From assembly GCA_017537345.1 (NCBI GenBank), contig JAFYKY010000017.1, forward strand, positions 62,001 through 126,000: a DNA stretch of 64,000 bases. Reading direction: 5' to 3'. Position numbers and translations under genes: made by a program. The stretch is from Clostridia bacterium. GTDB lineage: Bacteria; Bacillota; Clostridia; Oscillospirales; CAG-382. Numbering within the stretch: the first letter of the stretch is position 1; each line of letters starts with the position of its first letter. The notes beneath the pieces were generated by a model. The model was not told where the DNA came from. It saw only the letters and a program-made list of their open reading frames with translations, and ran no database searches. This document shows, piece by piece, positions 33,366 to 41,426 of the stretch.

Positions 33366-35870
33366 ATGAACGAAAGAAACGAATCCAGCGTTGAGGATAT
33401 ACTTAAACGTTTACAAAACGCTGCGGCGGAAAACGATTCCGCCCGCCATATACCTATGCCCAGCGGCAATTACAGAAATATCCCGAGCGAAACCACTTTG
33501 ATGGAAAAGACCAAATCCGTGGACGGAAATATTCCCACCAGAACCGAAACCGAAGATATTATAGATAAATATTCATCCCGAGTTAAGATTCAGGATTCCA
33601 AATCATCGACTCAGGGCTTGCGTGACGCATTGGAAGCCCGTATGGAAGATGATGCAGAGCTTAAAAATTATTATTACGGTAACAAGGACAAGCCTATGAA
33701 GAGCCGCAGAGCAGATGAACTGTTTGCTCTTCTTGAGCGGGCTACCGTAGATACTCTGGGACAGGCGGAGAGAAAACCTGCGGAAATAGATACCTCCCGC
33801 TTTATGGACCCCGAAACCGTGGAAAAGCCTGTGGAATACAAGCAGGAAGAACTTTTCCCTATGGGCGATACCATGCCTCCTCAGGAGGACGAACACGAAA
33901 CCGCCGTGTTTGATGATGAGTACGCAGAGCTTTCCGAAAAGGTCGTAAGCGGAAAAATAGGACTTGAGGAGGAAACTGACAGCGCACAGCTGAGCCTTGT
34001 TTCCGATGATACTGACGAAATATCCGACAATCCTTTCGCCGATGAAGACGATATCGAGCTTAAGCTCGCTTTGGGACAGCTTGATCTTGAAAGTGACGAT
34101 ATTCCCGATTATATCCGCGAAAAATACAAAAAAGCGGAAAAAGATGCCGATAAAGAGGACGGGGAATATGAATATACCGACAGAGCCCAGAACAACGAAG
34201 TAAACCGTCTTATGAAGCGGGGAATACGCCACGCTTTCAGACGTCTGGCGGTTGCAATTCTTTTTACGCTGGGAATCATATATCTTGAACTTGCCACCAA
34301 AAACGGGGCAGGGTATTCCATTTATTTAAGTCAGGGCAGATACGGCGTTTTGTATATACTTGCCGATCTTCAGCTTCTGTTCTTCCTCGGTATAACTCTT
34401 ATGCCTTCTCTTGCCAAGGGTGCAAAGGGATTATTTACCTTTAATCTTACCGCAGACAGCATATTCTTCTTTTCTTTTGCGGCGGCATCCGCATACAGCC
34501 TTGCCAGATTGTTTATGTCCCCTTCGGATCCCGATCTCAGGCTGTTCAACCTTACTCCCGCAGTTTGCGGTGTCTGTTCGGCGCTTATAAATTATCTCAC
34601 CGCCAAAAAGGATTACGCCTGCTTTAAGGTCATAGCATCCGCCCGCAGTAAATACGCCGCATCCCGCATAAGCGGCGCTTCCAAGGAATCTGATGAATTT
34701 TATTCCTATCTTCTGGAAGACAGCGACATATATACCGTTAAAAAGACAAAATTCGTAAGCGGATTTTTTGCAAGACTCAACAAACGTCCCAAGAGCGAGG
34801 ATCTGTTTAACTTCCTGCTCCCCTTGGTAATGGTAGCCGCTATCGCGGTGTTTGCCGCCAAGGCTGTAATGGGAGCAACGGGAACGGAAGCGCTGGTAAG
34901 CGCAATGTTCACTCTTTCTGTGAGCCTGCCGTTGTCTGCGTTCTTTATCATTGCAATGCCCCTGTGCACCGCAAACCGCAGAGCAAACCGTTCGTCTTCC
35001 TGCTTTATAGGTCCTGCGGTTGCAGAAGAATATGCCGATGCATCTGTGGTTTCTTTCGCAGATACAGAGGTATATCCTCCCCATCTCGTAAAGATCACCA
35101 GCTTCAGAACCTACGGCGATTTCCGTATAGACCGCGTTCTTATCGAGCTTTCAAAGATTTTCGGTTACGTGGGAGGTCCCTTGGAAAAGGTGCTTTCTTC
35201 CACCATAACCGAGCCGGTAGAACCTGCCCAGTATATCCGTGTGCTTGAATCCGCTTCCGACGGACTGCGTGTGGTTCTGGACGGAAAAGAGTATTTTATA
35301 GGAAAACGCGCTTATATGCGCCGCTACCGCTTTGAAGCTCCTAAGGACGAGATAGACGATATGTACGAAAACAGCGTCGGATCCGTAATGTTCGTTTCCG
35401 TAGGCGACCGTCTGGCTGTCAAACTGTACGTCAAGTATTCTATCAATCCGCTCTTTGACGAATTGCTTCGCGATATGAACAAATCCGGTCTTTGCGTGGG
35501 TATCAAAACCCTTGACCCAAATATAAACAACGAGCTTCTGGCAAACGGCATCAAATACAAAAAATGCCCTATCGCCATTCTCAAAGCCGGCAATCCAGAG
35601 GATATGACCAAGGTATCGAAGGAGATAGATTCCGGTATCGTTACCAATTCGGGACTCCACAATTTCTTAAGAGTTTTCGCCCTTTGCGATAAGACGCGCC
35701 ATATTATAAAGAGCAACGGAATGATATGCGTTATCGGCACGTTACTCTCTCTTGCGGCGGCGTGCTTTATCATCTTCTCCGGCGATACAAGCGCCATTCC
35801 TTCGCTGTATACGGCGCTCTTCCAGCTGGCTTGGGTGCTTCCTGTATGGCTTTTATCTATGATTTTGTGA
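33366..35870 (+). CDS. Membrane protein derived from a P-type ATPase, catalytic motifs lost (second pseudoenzyme)
   Basis: This is an 834-residue protein. Residues 1-280 are acidic and probably disordered. Hydrophobic segments follow near 290-310, 325-350, 360-384, 394-412, 484-503 and 510-534, then a cytoplasmic part and two final TMs (784-804, 812-832). After the sixth segment the order fits a P-type ATPase: SLPLSAFFIIAMP in place of the CPC/PEGL helix, then AEEYADASVVSFADTEVYP where DKTGT should be (Asp to Ala, 565). An N-domain-like GLRVVLDGKEYFIGKRAYM follows. The D-x-x-x-P segment reads KYSINPLFDELL, TGDN reads TLDPN (715-719), and GDGxNDxP is replaced by ILKAGNPEDM. The frame is intact. 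The homology is inferred from motif order. Transport activity is not expected. Confidence 0.7.
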   Translation: MNERNESSVEDILKRLQNAAAENDSARHIPMPSGNYRNIPSETTLMEKTKSVDGNIPTRTETEDIIDKYSSRVKIQDSKSSTQGLRDALEARMEDDAELKNYYYGNKDKPMKSRRADELFALLERATVDTLGQAERKPAEIDTSRFMDPETVEKPVEYKQEELFPMGDTMPPQEDEHETAVFDDEYAELSEKVVSGKIGLEEETDSAQLSLVSDDTDEISDNPFADEDDIELKLALGQLDLESDDIPDYIREKYKKAEKDADKEDGEYEYTDRAQNNEVNRLMKRGIRHAFRRLAVAILFTLGIIYLELATKNGAGYSIYLSQGRYGVLYILADLQLLFFLGITLMPSLAKGAKGLFTFNLTADSIFFFSFAAASAYSLARLFMSPSDPDLRLFNLTPAVCGVCSALINYLTAKKDYACFKVIASARSKYAASRISGASKESDEFYSYLLEDSDIYTVKKTKFVSGFFARLNKRPKSEDLFNFLLPLVMVAAIAVFAAKAVMGATGTEALVSAMFTLSVSLPLSAFFIIAMPLCTANRRANRSSSCFIGPAVAEEYADASVVSFADTEVYPPHLVKITSFRTYGDFRIDRVLIELSKIFGYVGGPLEKVLSSTITEPVEPAQYIRVLESASDGLRVVLDGKEYFIGKRAYMRRYRFEAPKDEIDDMYENSVGSVMFVSVGDRLAVKLYVKYSINPLFDELLRDMNKSGLCVGIKTLDPNINNELLANGIKYKKCPIAILKAGNPEDMTKVSKEIDSGIVTNSGLHNFLRVFALCDKTRHIIKSNGMICVIGTLLSLAAACFIIFSGDTSAIPSLYTALFQLAWVLPVWLLSMIL

Positions 35871-35934
35871 AAAGTGCACAAAAAGTATCGATATAAATTT
35901 ACATTCTCGACAGCTGAATGCTCAAAAAAGACTC

Positions 35935-35963
35935 TTGAATAATTTGAAAGATTATTATATAAT
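35935..35963 (+). promoter_or_regulatory. SigA-type promoter of the EF-G paralogue
   Basis: TTGAAT (35935-35940), 17 bases and TATAAT (35958-35963) lie 43 bases before a start with ATGGAGG. Confidence 0.75.
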
Positions 35964-36006
35964 AAATTGTTAGAATTTTAACGCAACATTATGGAGGAAA
36001 ATTTTA

Positions 36007-38085
36007 ATGGCAAAATATACTTCTGACAAAATTCGTAATATATGTTTGATGGGTCACGGCGGCGACGGTAAGACTTCTCTTGCCGAATCTATGCTTTACC
36101 TTGCAAAGGTAACCGACCGTCTCGGTAAGACCGTTGACGGAAACACCGTAATGGACTATGATCCCGAAGAAATCAAACGTACTATGTCCGTTTCCGCTTC
36201 TCTCGCTAACTTTGAGTGGCAGGGCGTAAAGATAAACCTCGTAGATACCCCGGGTACCTTCGATTTCGCAGGCGAAGTCAAGCAGGCGCTCCGCGTTGTC
36301 GGCACCGCAGTTCTCGTTGTAGACGGTAAGTCCGGTCCCAAGGTTGGTACTGAGCTTTGCTGGGATATGGCAGGCAAGCTTCCCAAGGCATTCTTCGTAA
36401 ACAAGATGGACGATGAAAACGCAAGCTTTGAAAGAGTATTCGGTCAGCTTCGCGATCTGTTCGGCAACACTGTATGTCCCGTTTTCGTTCCTTATCACGA
36501 AGGTAAGGCAGATATGGGCTTCTATAACCTTCTTACCGAAGAAGCTTTCGCCTTCGATAAGAGCGGCAAGCCCAACCCCGCAGCACTTCCCGCAGATATG
36601 CAGGATACTATGGACCGTTACAAGAAGATGCTGGACGAGTCCTTGGCAGAAACTTCCGATGAACTTATTGAAAAGGTTCTCTTCAACGAAGAATCCCTTA
36701 CAATAGATGAAAAGATCGTTGCTATGAACGCAGGTCTTATTACCGGTACCATCGCACCCGTATTCTCCGGTTCCGCTTTCACACTTGCAGGCGTAAGAAC
36801 TCTTATGAACATTATCGCCGCTTCCTTCTCTTCTCCCAAGGATCGTCATAACGAAACTATGATAGACAGCGAAGGAAACGAAAAGAAAGTTTCTTCTTCC
36901 GAAGAAGGCGATACTTCTATCTTCGTATTCAAGACCGTTGCAGACCAGTTCGGTAAAAAGAGCTATTTCAAGGTACTCAACGGTACTCTTAAAAAGGATA
37001 TGGTACTTACCAACCTTTCTACCGGTCAGTCCGAAAAGATCGCTCGTATCGTAACTATGGCAGGTAAAAAGGAAACCGACGTTGACGAACTCTCCTTCGG
37101 CGATATCGGTGTTACCGTTAAGCTTACCAACACCTGCACCAACAATACCCTTTCCTCTAACGCACAGCTTGGCGCGACCTACGCTCCCGTAGAGTTCCCC
37201 GTTCCTTACCTCAGCATGGCTCTCGTTCCCAAGGCAAAGGGCGATGAAGATAAGATTTCTTCCGGTATTTCCAAGCTTCTTGAAGAAGATCTCACCATTA
37301 AATACGTAAACAACGCCGAAACCAAGCAGATGTGCCTCTTCGGTCTTGGCGATATGCATCTTGACGTTGTTGTCAGCAAGCTTAAGAACCGCTTCGGCAC
37401 CAGTGTTGATCTTGCTACACCCAAGGTAGCATACAGAGAAACCATCAAGCGTTCCAAGTCCGTTCAGGGTAAACATAAGAAGCAGTCCGGCGGACACGGT
37501 CAGTACGGTGACGTTAAGATCGAATTCTCCCGTCACGATGAAGACGGACTCCTCTTTACCGAAACCGTTGTCGGCGGCGCAGTTCCCAAGAACTTCTTCC
37601 CCGCAATCGAAAAAGGACTTCAGGAATCCATGCAGAAGGGTGTTCTTGCAGGATATCCCGTTATCGGTCTTAAGGCAAACCTCTTTGACGGTTCTTACCA
37701 CGACGTTGACTCTTCCGAAATGTCCTTCAAACTTGCCGCAAACCTTGCGTTCAAGGAAGGTCTTAAGGATAACTCCGTTCTGCTTGAGCCCGTAGGTATG
37801 CTCAAGGTTCTCATCCCCGATAATATGATGGGTGATATCATCGGCGACCTTAACAAGCGCCGCGGCAGAATAGCCGGTACCGATCAATCTCCCGATCGCA
37901 AGGGATACACCGTTGTAGAAGCAGAAGTTCCCTCCGCTGAAATGAGCACCTACGCTATCCAGCTCCGTGCTATGACTCAGGGCAGAGGTACTTATACCTT
38001 TGAATTCCTCAGATACGAGGAAGCTCCTGCCAACATCGTACAGAAAGTAGTTGAAGAAGCAAAGAAGAATGCTTCCGACGAATAA
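36007..38085 (+). CDS. Elongation factor G-like translational GTPase (EF-G paralogue)
   Basis: This 692-residue protein has full EF-G domain order. G1 is GHGGDGKT (16-23) instead of the canonical AHIDAGKT; DTPG is at 80-83 and NKMD at 132-135. Domain II, III, IV (SGGHGQYGDVKIEF) and V (LIPDNMMGDIIGDLNKRRGRI) follow. The altered G1 and switch region (EEIKRTMSVSAS instead of EERGITI) mark the widespread clostridial second EF-G rather than the main translocase. It could act in ribosome recycling, stress or rescue. Codon bias is that of highly expressed genes. Confidence 0.82.
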   Translation: MAKYTSDKIRNICLMGHGGDGKTSLAESMLYLAKVTDRLGKTVDGNTVMDYDPEEIKRTMSVSASLANFEWQGVKINLVDTPGTFDFAGEVKQALRVVGTAVLVVDGKSGPKVGTELCWDMAGKLPKAFFVNKMDDENASFERVFGQLRDLFGNTVCPVFVPYHEGKADMGFYNLLTEEAFAFDKSGKPNPAALPADMQDTMDRYKKMLDESLAETSDELIEKVLFNEESLTIDEKIVAMNAGLITGTIAPVFSGSAFTLAGVRTLMNIIAASFSSPKDRHNETMIDSEGNEKKVSSSEEGDTSIFVFKTVADQFGKKSYFKVLNGTLKKDMVLTNLSTGQSEKIARIVTMAGKKETDVDELSFGDIGVTVKLTNTCTNNTLSSNAQLGATYAPVEFPVPYLSMALVPKAKGDEDKISSGISKLLEEDLTIKYVNNAETKQMCLFGLGDMHLDVVVSKLKNRFGTSVDLATPKVAYRETIKRSKSVQGKHKKQSGGHGQYGDVKIEFSRHDEDGLLFTETVVGGAVPKNFFPAIEKGLQESMQKGVLAGYPVIGLKANLFDGSYHDVDSSEMSFKLAANLAFKEGLKDNSVLLEPVGMLKVLIPDNMMGDIIGDLNKRRGRIAGTDQSPDRKGYTVVEAEVPSAEMSTYAIQLRAMTQGRGTYTFEFLRYEEAPANIVQKVVEEAKKNASDE

Positions 38086-38123
38086 TTCCACCAGCAATTA
38101 CCAAGAAATGAGGTTATTTTCAA

Positions 38124-39533
38124 ATGTCAAGCTTTAAGAGATGTTCATTGGCGGCATTGCTCGCGGCGCTTTTGCTTACCGCAGTTGTGCTGACCTCCTG
38201 CGTAAACTTCGATAATTCTTCTATTAACAATCTTCCTCCTCTTGATTTTTCAAAGGATGAACAGCAAGACGAGATCGAATCCGAACCCCCTACGGAGGAA
38301 GGATACACAGCACGTCCCACCGTTACCGCTATCGTTAACACTTCTCCCGAGATAGTAGTTATCAGCGGTTCCTGCGAAGAAGGCGCTGTTATCACCGCTA
38401 CCAGCCCCGTGGACTCCGTTTCCGTTAATTCTCTTAACGGTTATTACATACTTGAGTATGATCTTGACGGCAGAGATTCCCGTACTCTTTCCGTTACCGC
38501 GAAGGTAGACGGTAAGGAAACCAGCACCGCGCGTGAGATCGTTGTTAAACGTGACGCGATGGCTGAAACCCGTACGGATGAATTCGAAGTTGTTCTCGGT
38601 AAGGACGGTTATCTCTTCTTCCGCGAAACTATCGATAATTACTGCGGCAAGAACCTTGTTACCGTTTCTGCGGTAAACAACTTCCTCAGCAACACCCTTA
38701 ATGCACAGATAACAGCCCTTGAAAACCGTGCAGGCGGACACGAAGTAGAGCTTATCTACGTTCTTATCCCCAATGCATCTATGGTATACGGCGAATATCT
38801 GCCCGAAGACGCTAAAAAGGATACCTATAATACCCTTTACGATCAGGCAGCAGGCGCACTTAACAAGTCCAATGCTACTTTCATAGATATGAGAGTCGTT
38901 TTTGAGCAGCATAAGGACGATGGCTATCTCCTTTACAACAAGACCGACAGCCATATTACCGATTATGCAGGCTTCCTTGTTTATACTGAGCTTATGAACC
39001 ACATCGCTCAGAAGTTCCCCGCAGCAGCTCCTTACGGACTTGATCAGTTCACCGTTTCCGAAGAAACCACCGTTAAGGGCGGCAATCTTGCTACCTACGG
39101 TCAGTTGGATCCTTCTTCTCTGCTTGAGAATTACGTATCCGTTACTCCCAATTTCTCTTTGGATATGGGCGATTCCGCGCACCGTCTTAAGCTCACCACT
39201 ACCAATATCGGCGACCTTCAGAAGTATGCGGGCGACGGCAGCTGCCAGATAGTTTCCGGCACCGTTGAAGAAGGCAAGACAAACATTCTTAACCGTCTGT
39301 ACTTCTGTACCGAGCGTGAAGAGCTTCCTTCCGCTATGATCTATCGTGACGATAGCTCCGCTATGTTCGCAGATTACCTTGTAGAACGCTTTAACAACTG
39401 TATGCTGGGCGTTTCCGGCGACTACGTTGTAAACTTTACCGATGCGGGCAGACACGCTTCCACCGGTAAGTCTGTTGTTGATTACGTTATCGTTATCATC
39501 GACGAAAATAATCTCGATCAGCTTGTAAAATAA
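38124..39533 (+). CDS. AlgX-like SGNH-fold lipoprotein
   Basis: This 469-residue protein has a type II signal peptide with lipobox LTSC (Cys26), an acidic linker, an Ig-like beta domain (about 60-145) and an AlgX/DHHW-type domain with GKDGYLFF and the conserved NKTDSHITDYAGFLVYTELM region. This family works in O-acetylation of exported polysaccharide or has lost catalysis. It stands alone here, unlike the MBOAT-coupled copy at 8665, and probably acts on the outer face of the membrane. The start has a weak GAGG site. Codon bias matches the preceding EF-G-like gene. Confidence 0.7.
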   Translation: MSSFKRCSLAALLAALLLTAVVLTSCVNFDNSSINNLPPLDFSKDEQQDEIESEPPTEEGYTARPTVTAIVNTSPEIVVISGSCEEGAVITATSPVDSVSVNSLNGYYILEYDLDGRDSRTLSVTAKVDGKETSTAREIVVKRDAMAETRTDEFEVVLGKDGYLFFRETIDNYCGKNLVTVSAVNNFLSNTLNAQITALENRAGGHEVELIYVLIPNASMVYGEYLPEDAKKDTYNTLYDQAAGALNKSNATFIDMRVVFEQHKDDGYLLYNKTDSHITDYAGFLVYTELMNHIAQKFPAAAPYGLDQFTVSEETTVKGGNLATYGQLDPSSLLENYVSVTPNFSLDMGDSAHRLKLTTTNIGDLQKYAGDGSCQIVSGTVEEGKTNILNRLYFCTEREELPSAMIYRDDSSAMFADYLVERFNNCMLGVSGDYVVNFTDAGRHASTGKSVVDYVIVIIDENNLDQLVK

Positions 39534-39551
39534 TTTTCAATAATCAAAAAC

Positions 39552-39584
39552 GCTCCCGTTCTTGTTTCAAGAACGGGAGCTTTG
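39552..39584 (+). terminator. Rho-independent terminator after the AlgX-like gene
   Basis: A 13-bp perfect stem (39552-39564 with 39568-39580), loop TTT, then TTTGTTG. Confidence 0.85.
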
Positions 39585-39593
39585 TTGTGGGGT

Positions 39594-39621
39594 CCCCGAG
39601 AAGCCGTAAGGCTTCTTGGGG
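39594..39621. repeat. Second strong hairpin between convergent genes
   Basis: A 12-bp stem with one G-T pair (39594-39605 with 39610-39621) and loop GTAA, without a T-run on either strand. It sits at the left edge of the acetyltransferase/methyltransferase unit and could be an mRNA 3'-end stabiliser or boundary repeat. Confidence 0.5.
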
Positions 39622-39636
39622 TGATTACCGGGTGGT

Positions 39637-40215
39637 TTATAAATTAAAATGCTGATTTAATATTTTATTAACAATACGATAATCCAAATCTGGAAAAGGA
39701 ATGATAACAGAAGGTTGTTCCTCCGTACTTAACTGTTTTACGTACCACATTAAATCGTGCCACTTTCCGTTTTTATATCCAACAGAAGATAGTTTTCCTG
39801 AATAGATAAACCCCAGTTTTTCGTGCAAATATACACTGCGATCATTTGGGTATGTTATACCCGCGCATACTGTGCAAATATTTTGTTGTTTTAACAATTC
39901 CAGTAACGCTGAATACAAACAAGTACCAATACCTTTGCCTATATGTTCGTGTGCTACATATACAGATAATTCCGCAGTCCATTGATATGCGGCTCTGGTG
40001 CGATATTCGGATGCATAGGCGTATCCGGCTACGTCATTGTTATATTCTGCCACTAAAAACGGATATTTTATCATGGTTTTTCCAATTCTTTTTTTGAATT
40101 CGGATTCATTGGGTACCATGTTTTCAAACGAAACTGAAGTGTTGTTTACATAATGTCTGTAGATGGAAGACAAAGCGTCGCAATCATTTAAACGAGCTAT
40201 TCTTAGTTTTATCAT
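39637..40215 (-). CDS. GNAT acetyltransferase, phosphinothricin acetyltransferase-like
   Basis: This 192-residue protein has the GNAT fold. Acetyl-CoA binding is shown by LSVYVAHEHIGKGIGTCLYSALL, and the overall pattern (IRHYVNNTSVSFE near the N-terminus; ITYPNDRSVYLHEKLGFIYSG at the C-terminus) is that of Pat/Bar-type enzymes that acetylate small amines. The substrate is unknown; antibiotic or amino-acid analogue modification is possible. I chose the ATG at 40215 with AGAGGA upstream; it overlaps the methyltransferase stop by 4 bases. Codon use is more A/T-rich than neighbours, hinting at transfer. Confidence 0.82.
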   Translation of the reverse strand: MIKLRIARLNDCDALSSIYRHYVNNTSVSFENMVPNESEFKKRIGKTMIKYPFLVAEYNNDVAGYAYASEYRTRAAYQWTAELSVYVAHEHIGKGIGTCLYSALLELLKQQNICTVCAGITYPNDRSVYLHEKLGFIYSGKLSSVGYKNGKWHDLMWYVKQLSTEEQPSVIIPFPDLDYRIVNKILNQHFNL

Positions 40216-41036
40216 CTTGCGTTCCTCTTTTTTGATATAGTAATAAAGTGGGTGGAGAGTCCCATAAGACTTTCTTCTTTTTCGAGCAGGCGAACTACGC
40301 GCATTATGCTCTCTCTTTTTATTTCGTTCTTCCAAGCCTCTTCGAGATTACGTAACATCCAGCAGGGACCGATAACGCCGCGCAGATCAATATCAGTAAA
40401 GCCTGCCAAGGTCAGTTCGGACCGTATTTCATCGGGCTTGTGAAAATATGCAAGTCCCATCGGCTTTTTTGTGTGAATACCGGTTTCTACCGTCGATACA
40501 AGTGAATTGTAAAAATCATCATCGTCAAGCTTCGGCTCCAAATCATATCGCGCTACGTACTTTAAAGTAGTGGCGAAAGCGGTAATATTGGCAGTATAAA
40601 GAATACCGTCTTTTTTAAGCAGACGTTTGCACTCTTTTAGACACTCGGCTCTTTCTACGTATTCGGTAATATGATACAGCGGTCCGAATAAAATCACGGC
40701 ATCCGCCATACCGTCGGGGCGGGGAATACTGCGTGCGTCTGCCACCGAGGCTGTCTTAAGCACACATCCGGTTTCTTTTTCAAGCTCGCGAGCCATTTCA
40801 ATATGCTTTTCTGCAATATCATATAGATATACTTCGTATCCCAACGATGCAAGCCAACAAGAATATTCCCCGTAACCTCCGCCTATATCGTATATTACTG
40901 CAGGGGTGGGAGGTAGGGTTTCAAGTAATATTTCTTTGGTTCGTTCAAATTCGATAAGTCCCAAGCCTTTGTGTAAACGTCCTTTTTCAATTCCGGCGTT
41001 GTATCCTGCCAGAACGTCTTTGTCGATAGTTTTCAT
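40212..41036 (-). CDS. Class I SAM-dependent methyltransferase (small-molecule or RNA target)
   Basis: This 274-residue Rossmann methyltransferase has motif I VIYDIGGGYGEYSCWLASLG, motif II EVYLYDIAEKHIEMA, and a motif IV region AVILFGPLYHITE, as in UbiE/ubiquinone-type small-molecule methyltransferases. The LFGPLYH motif is common in uncharacterised clostridial family members. AAAGGAG precedes the ATG. It is coupled to the GNAT gene and lies behind the leader at 41137-41342. Confidence 0.78.
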   Translation of the reverse strand: MKTIDKDVLAGYNAGIEKGRLHKGLGLIEFERTKEILLETLPPTPAVIYDIGGGYGEYSCWLASLGYEVYLYDIAEKHIEMARELEKETGCVLKTASVADARSIPRPDGMADAVILFGPLYHITEYVERAECLKECKRLLKKDGILYTANITAFATTLKYVARYDLEPKLDDDDFYNSLVSTVETGIHTKKPMGLAYFHKPDEIRSELTLAGFTDIDLRGVIGPCWMLRNLEEAWKNEIKRESIMRVVRLLEKEESLMGLSTHFITISKKRNAR

Positions 41037-41136
41037 TTTTTTCTCCTTTAAAATCTTTGTTTGTTTTTATTATAACGTAGATTTGGGGGCGGTCTTGCTG
41101 TTCCGGCACGGTAATCACTCCTTAAATAAAAAAATA

Positions 41137-41171
41137 AACGGTTAAAGACTTACAGCGAGCCTTTAACCGTT
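41137..41171 (-). terminator. Intrinsic terminator/attenuator between leader ORF and methyltransferase gene
   Basis: An 11-bp perfect stem (41137-41147 with 41161-41171) and 13-base loop are followed on the minus strand by TATTTTTTT. It lies after the 26-codon ORF and before the methyltransferase gene, the arrangement of a transcription attenuator. The plus strand also has a T-run, so it can act in both directions. Confidence 0.8.
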
Positions 41172-41204
41172 TTTTGTTCAAATACAGATTCTTTTTACAG
41201 AGAA

Positions 41205-41285
41205 TTATGAACGCAACAAAACAAGCCCGTTGTCTTTTTCGACCGCAAGCTGCATTTGCTGTTTGTTTGCCATATATACAAACAT
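41205..41285 (-). CDS. 26-residue leader peptide
   Basis: The ATG at 41285 has GAGGAG 7 bases upstream and a consensus promoter 29 bases before it. The product starts MFVYMANKQQMQLAVEKD and ends LVLLRS. It is too short for a domain and shows no signal peptide. Its place between a strong promoter and a terminator, upstream of a methyltransferase-acetyltransferase pair, suggests a regulatory leader sensed by stalled ribosomes, as in inducible resistance operons. A second possible short ORF with a good site (GTG at 41109, 40 codons to 40987) starts after the terminator and overlaps the methyltransferase start out of frame. Confidence 0.55.
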   Translation of the reverse strand: MFVYMANKQQMQLAVEKDNGLVLLRS

Positions 41286-41313
41286 GTTCGTTCTCCTCAA
41301 AAAAGTTTTTCAC

Positions 41314-41342
41314 AGTATAGCACTGTAGGGTTTGATTGTCAA
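41314..41342 (-). promoter_or_regulatory. Consensus SigA promoter of the leader/methyltransferase unit
   Basis: TTGACA (41342-41337), 17 bases and TATACT (41319-41314) on the minus strand. It is among the strongest promoters in the window. The divergent dacF gene starts 85 bases away; I see no clear promoter for dacF between them. Confidence 0.85.
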
Positions 41343-41426
41343 CATAATTTGGTAATTAAATAAGCAATTTGAATATATTATTCTATTCTTTTGCATATAT
41401 TTTACGCGAAAGGAGAAATAGTAAAA

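Noticed and set aside
36004-38097. A 697-codon open frame antisense to the EF-G-like gene
   Set aside because: It mirrors the EF-G gene almost exactly and its translation has no recognisable domain. Strong codon bias in the real gene leaves few stops on the other strand.
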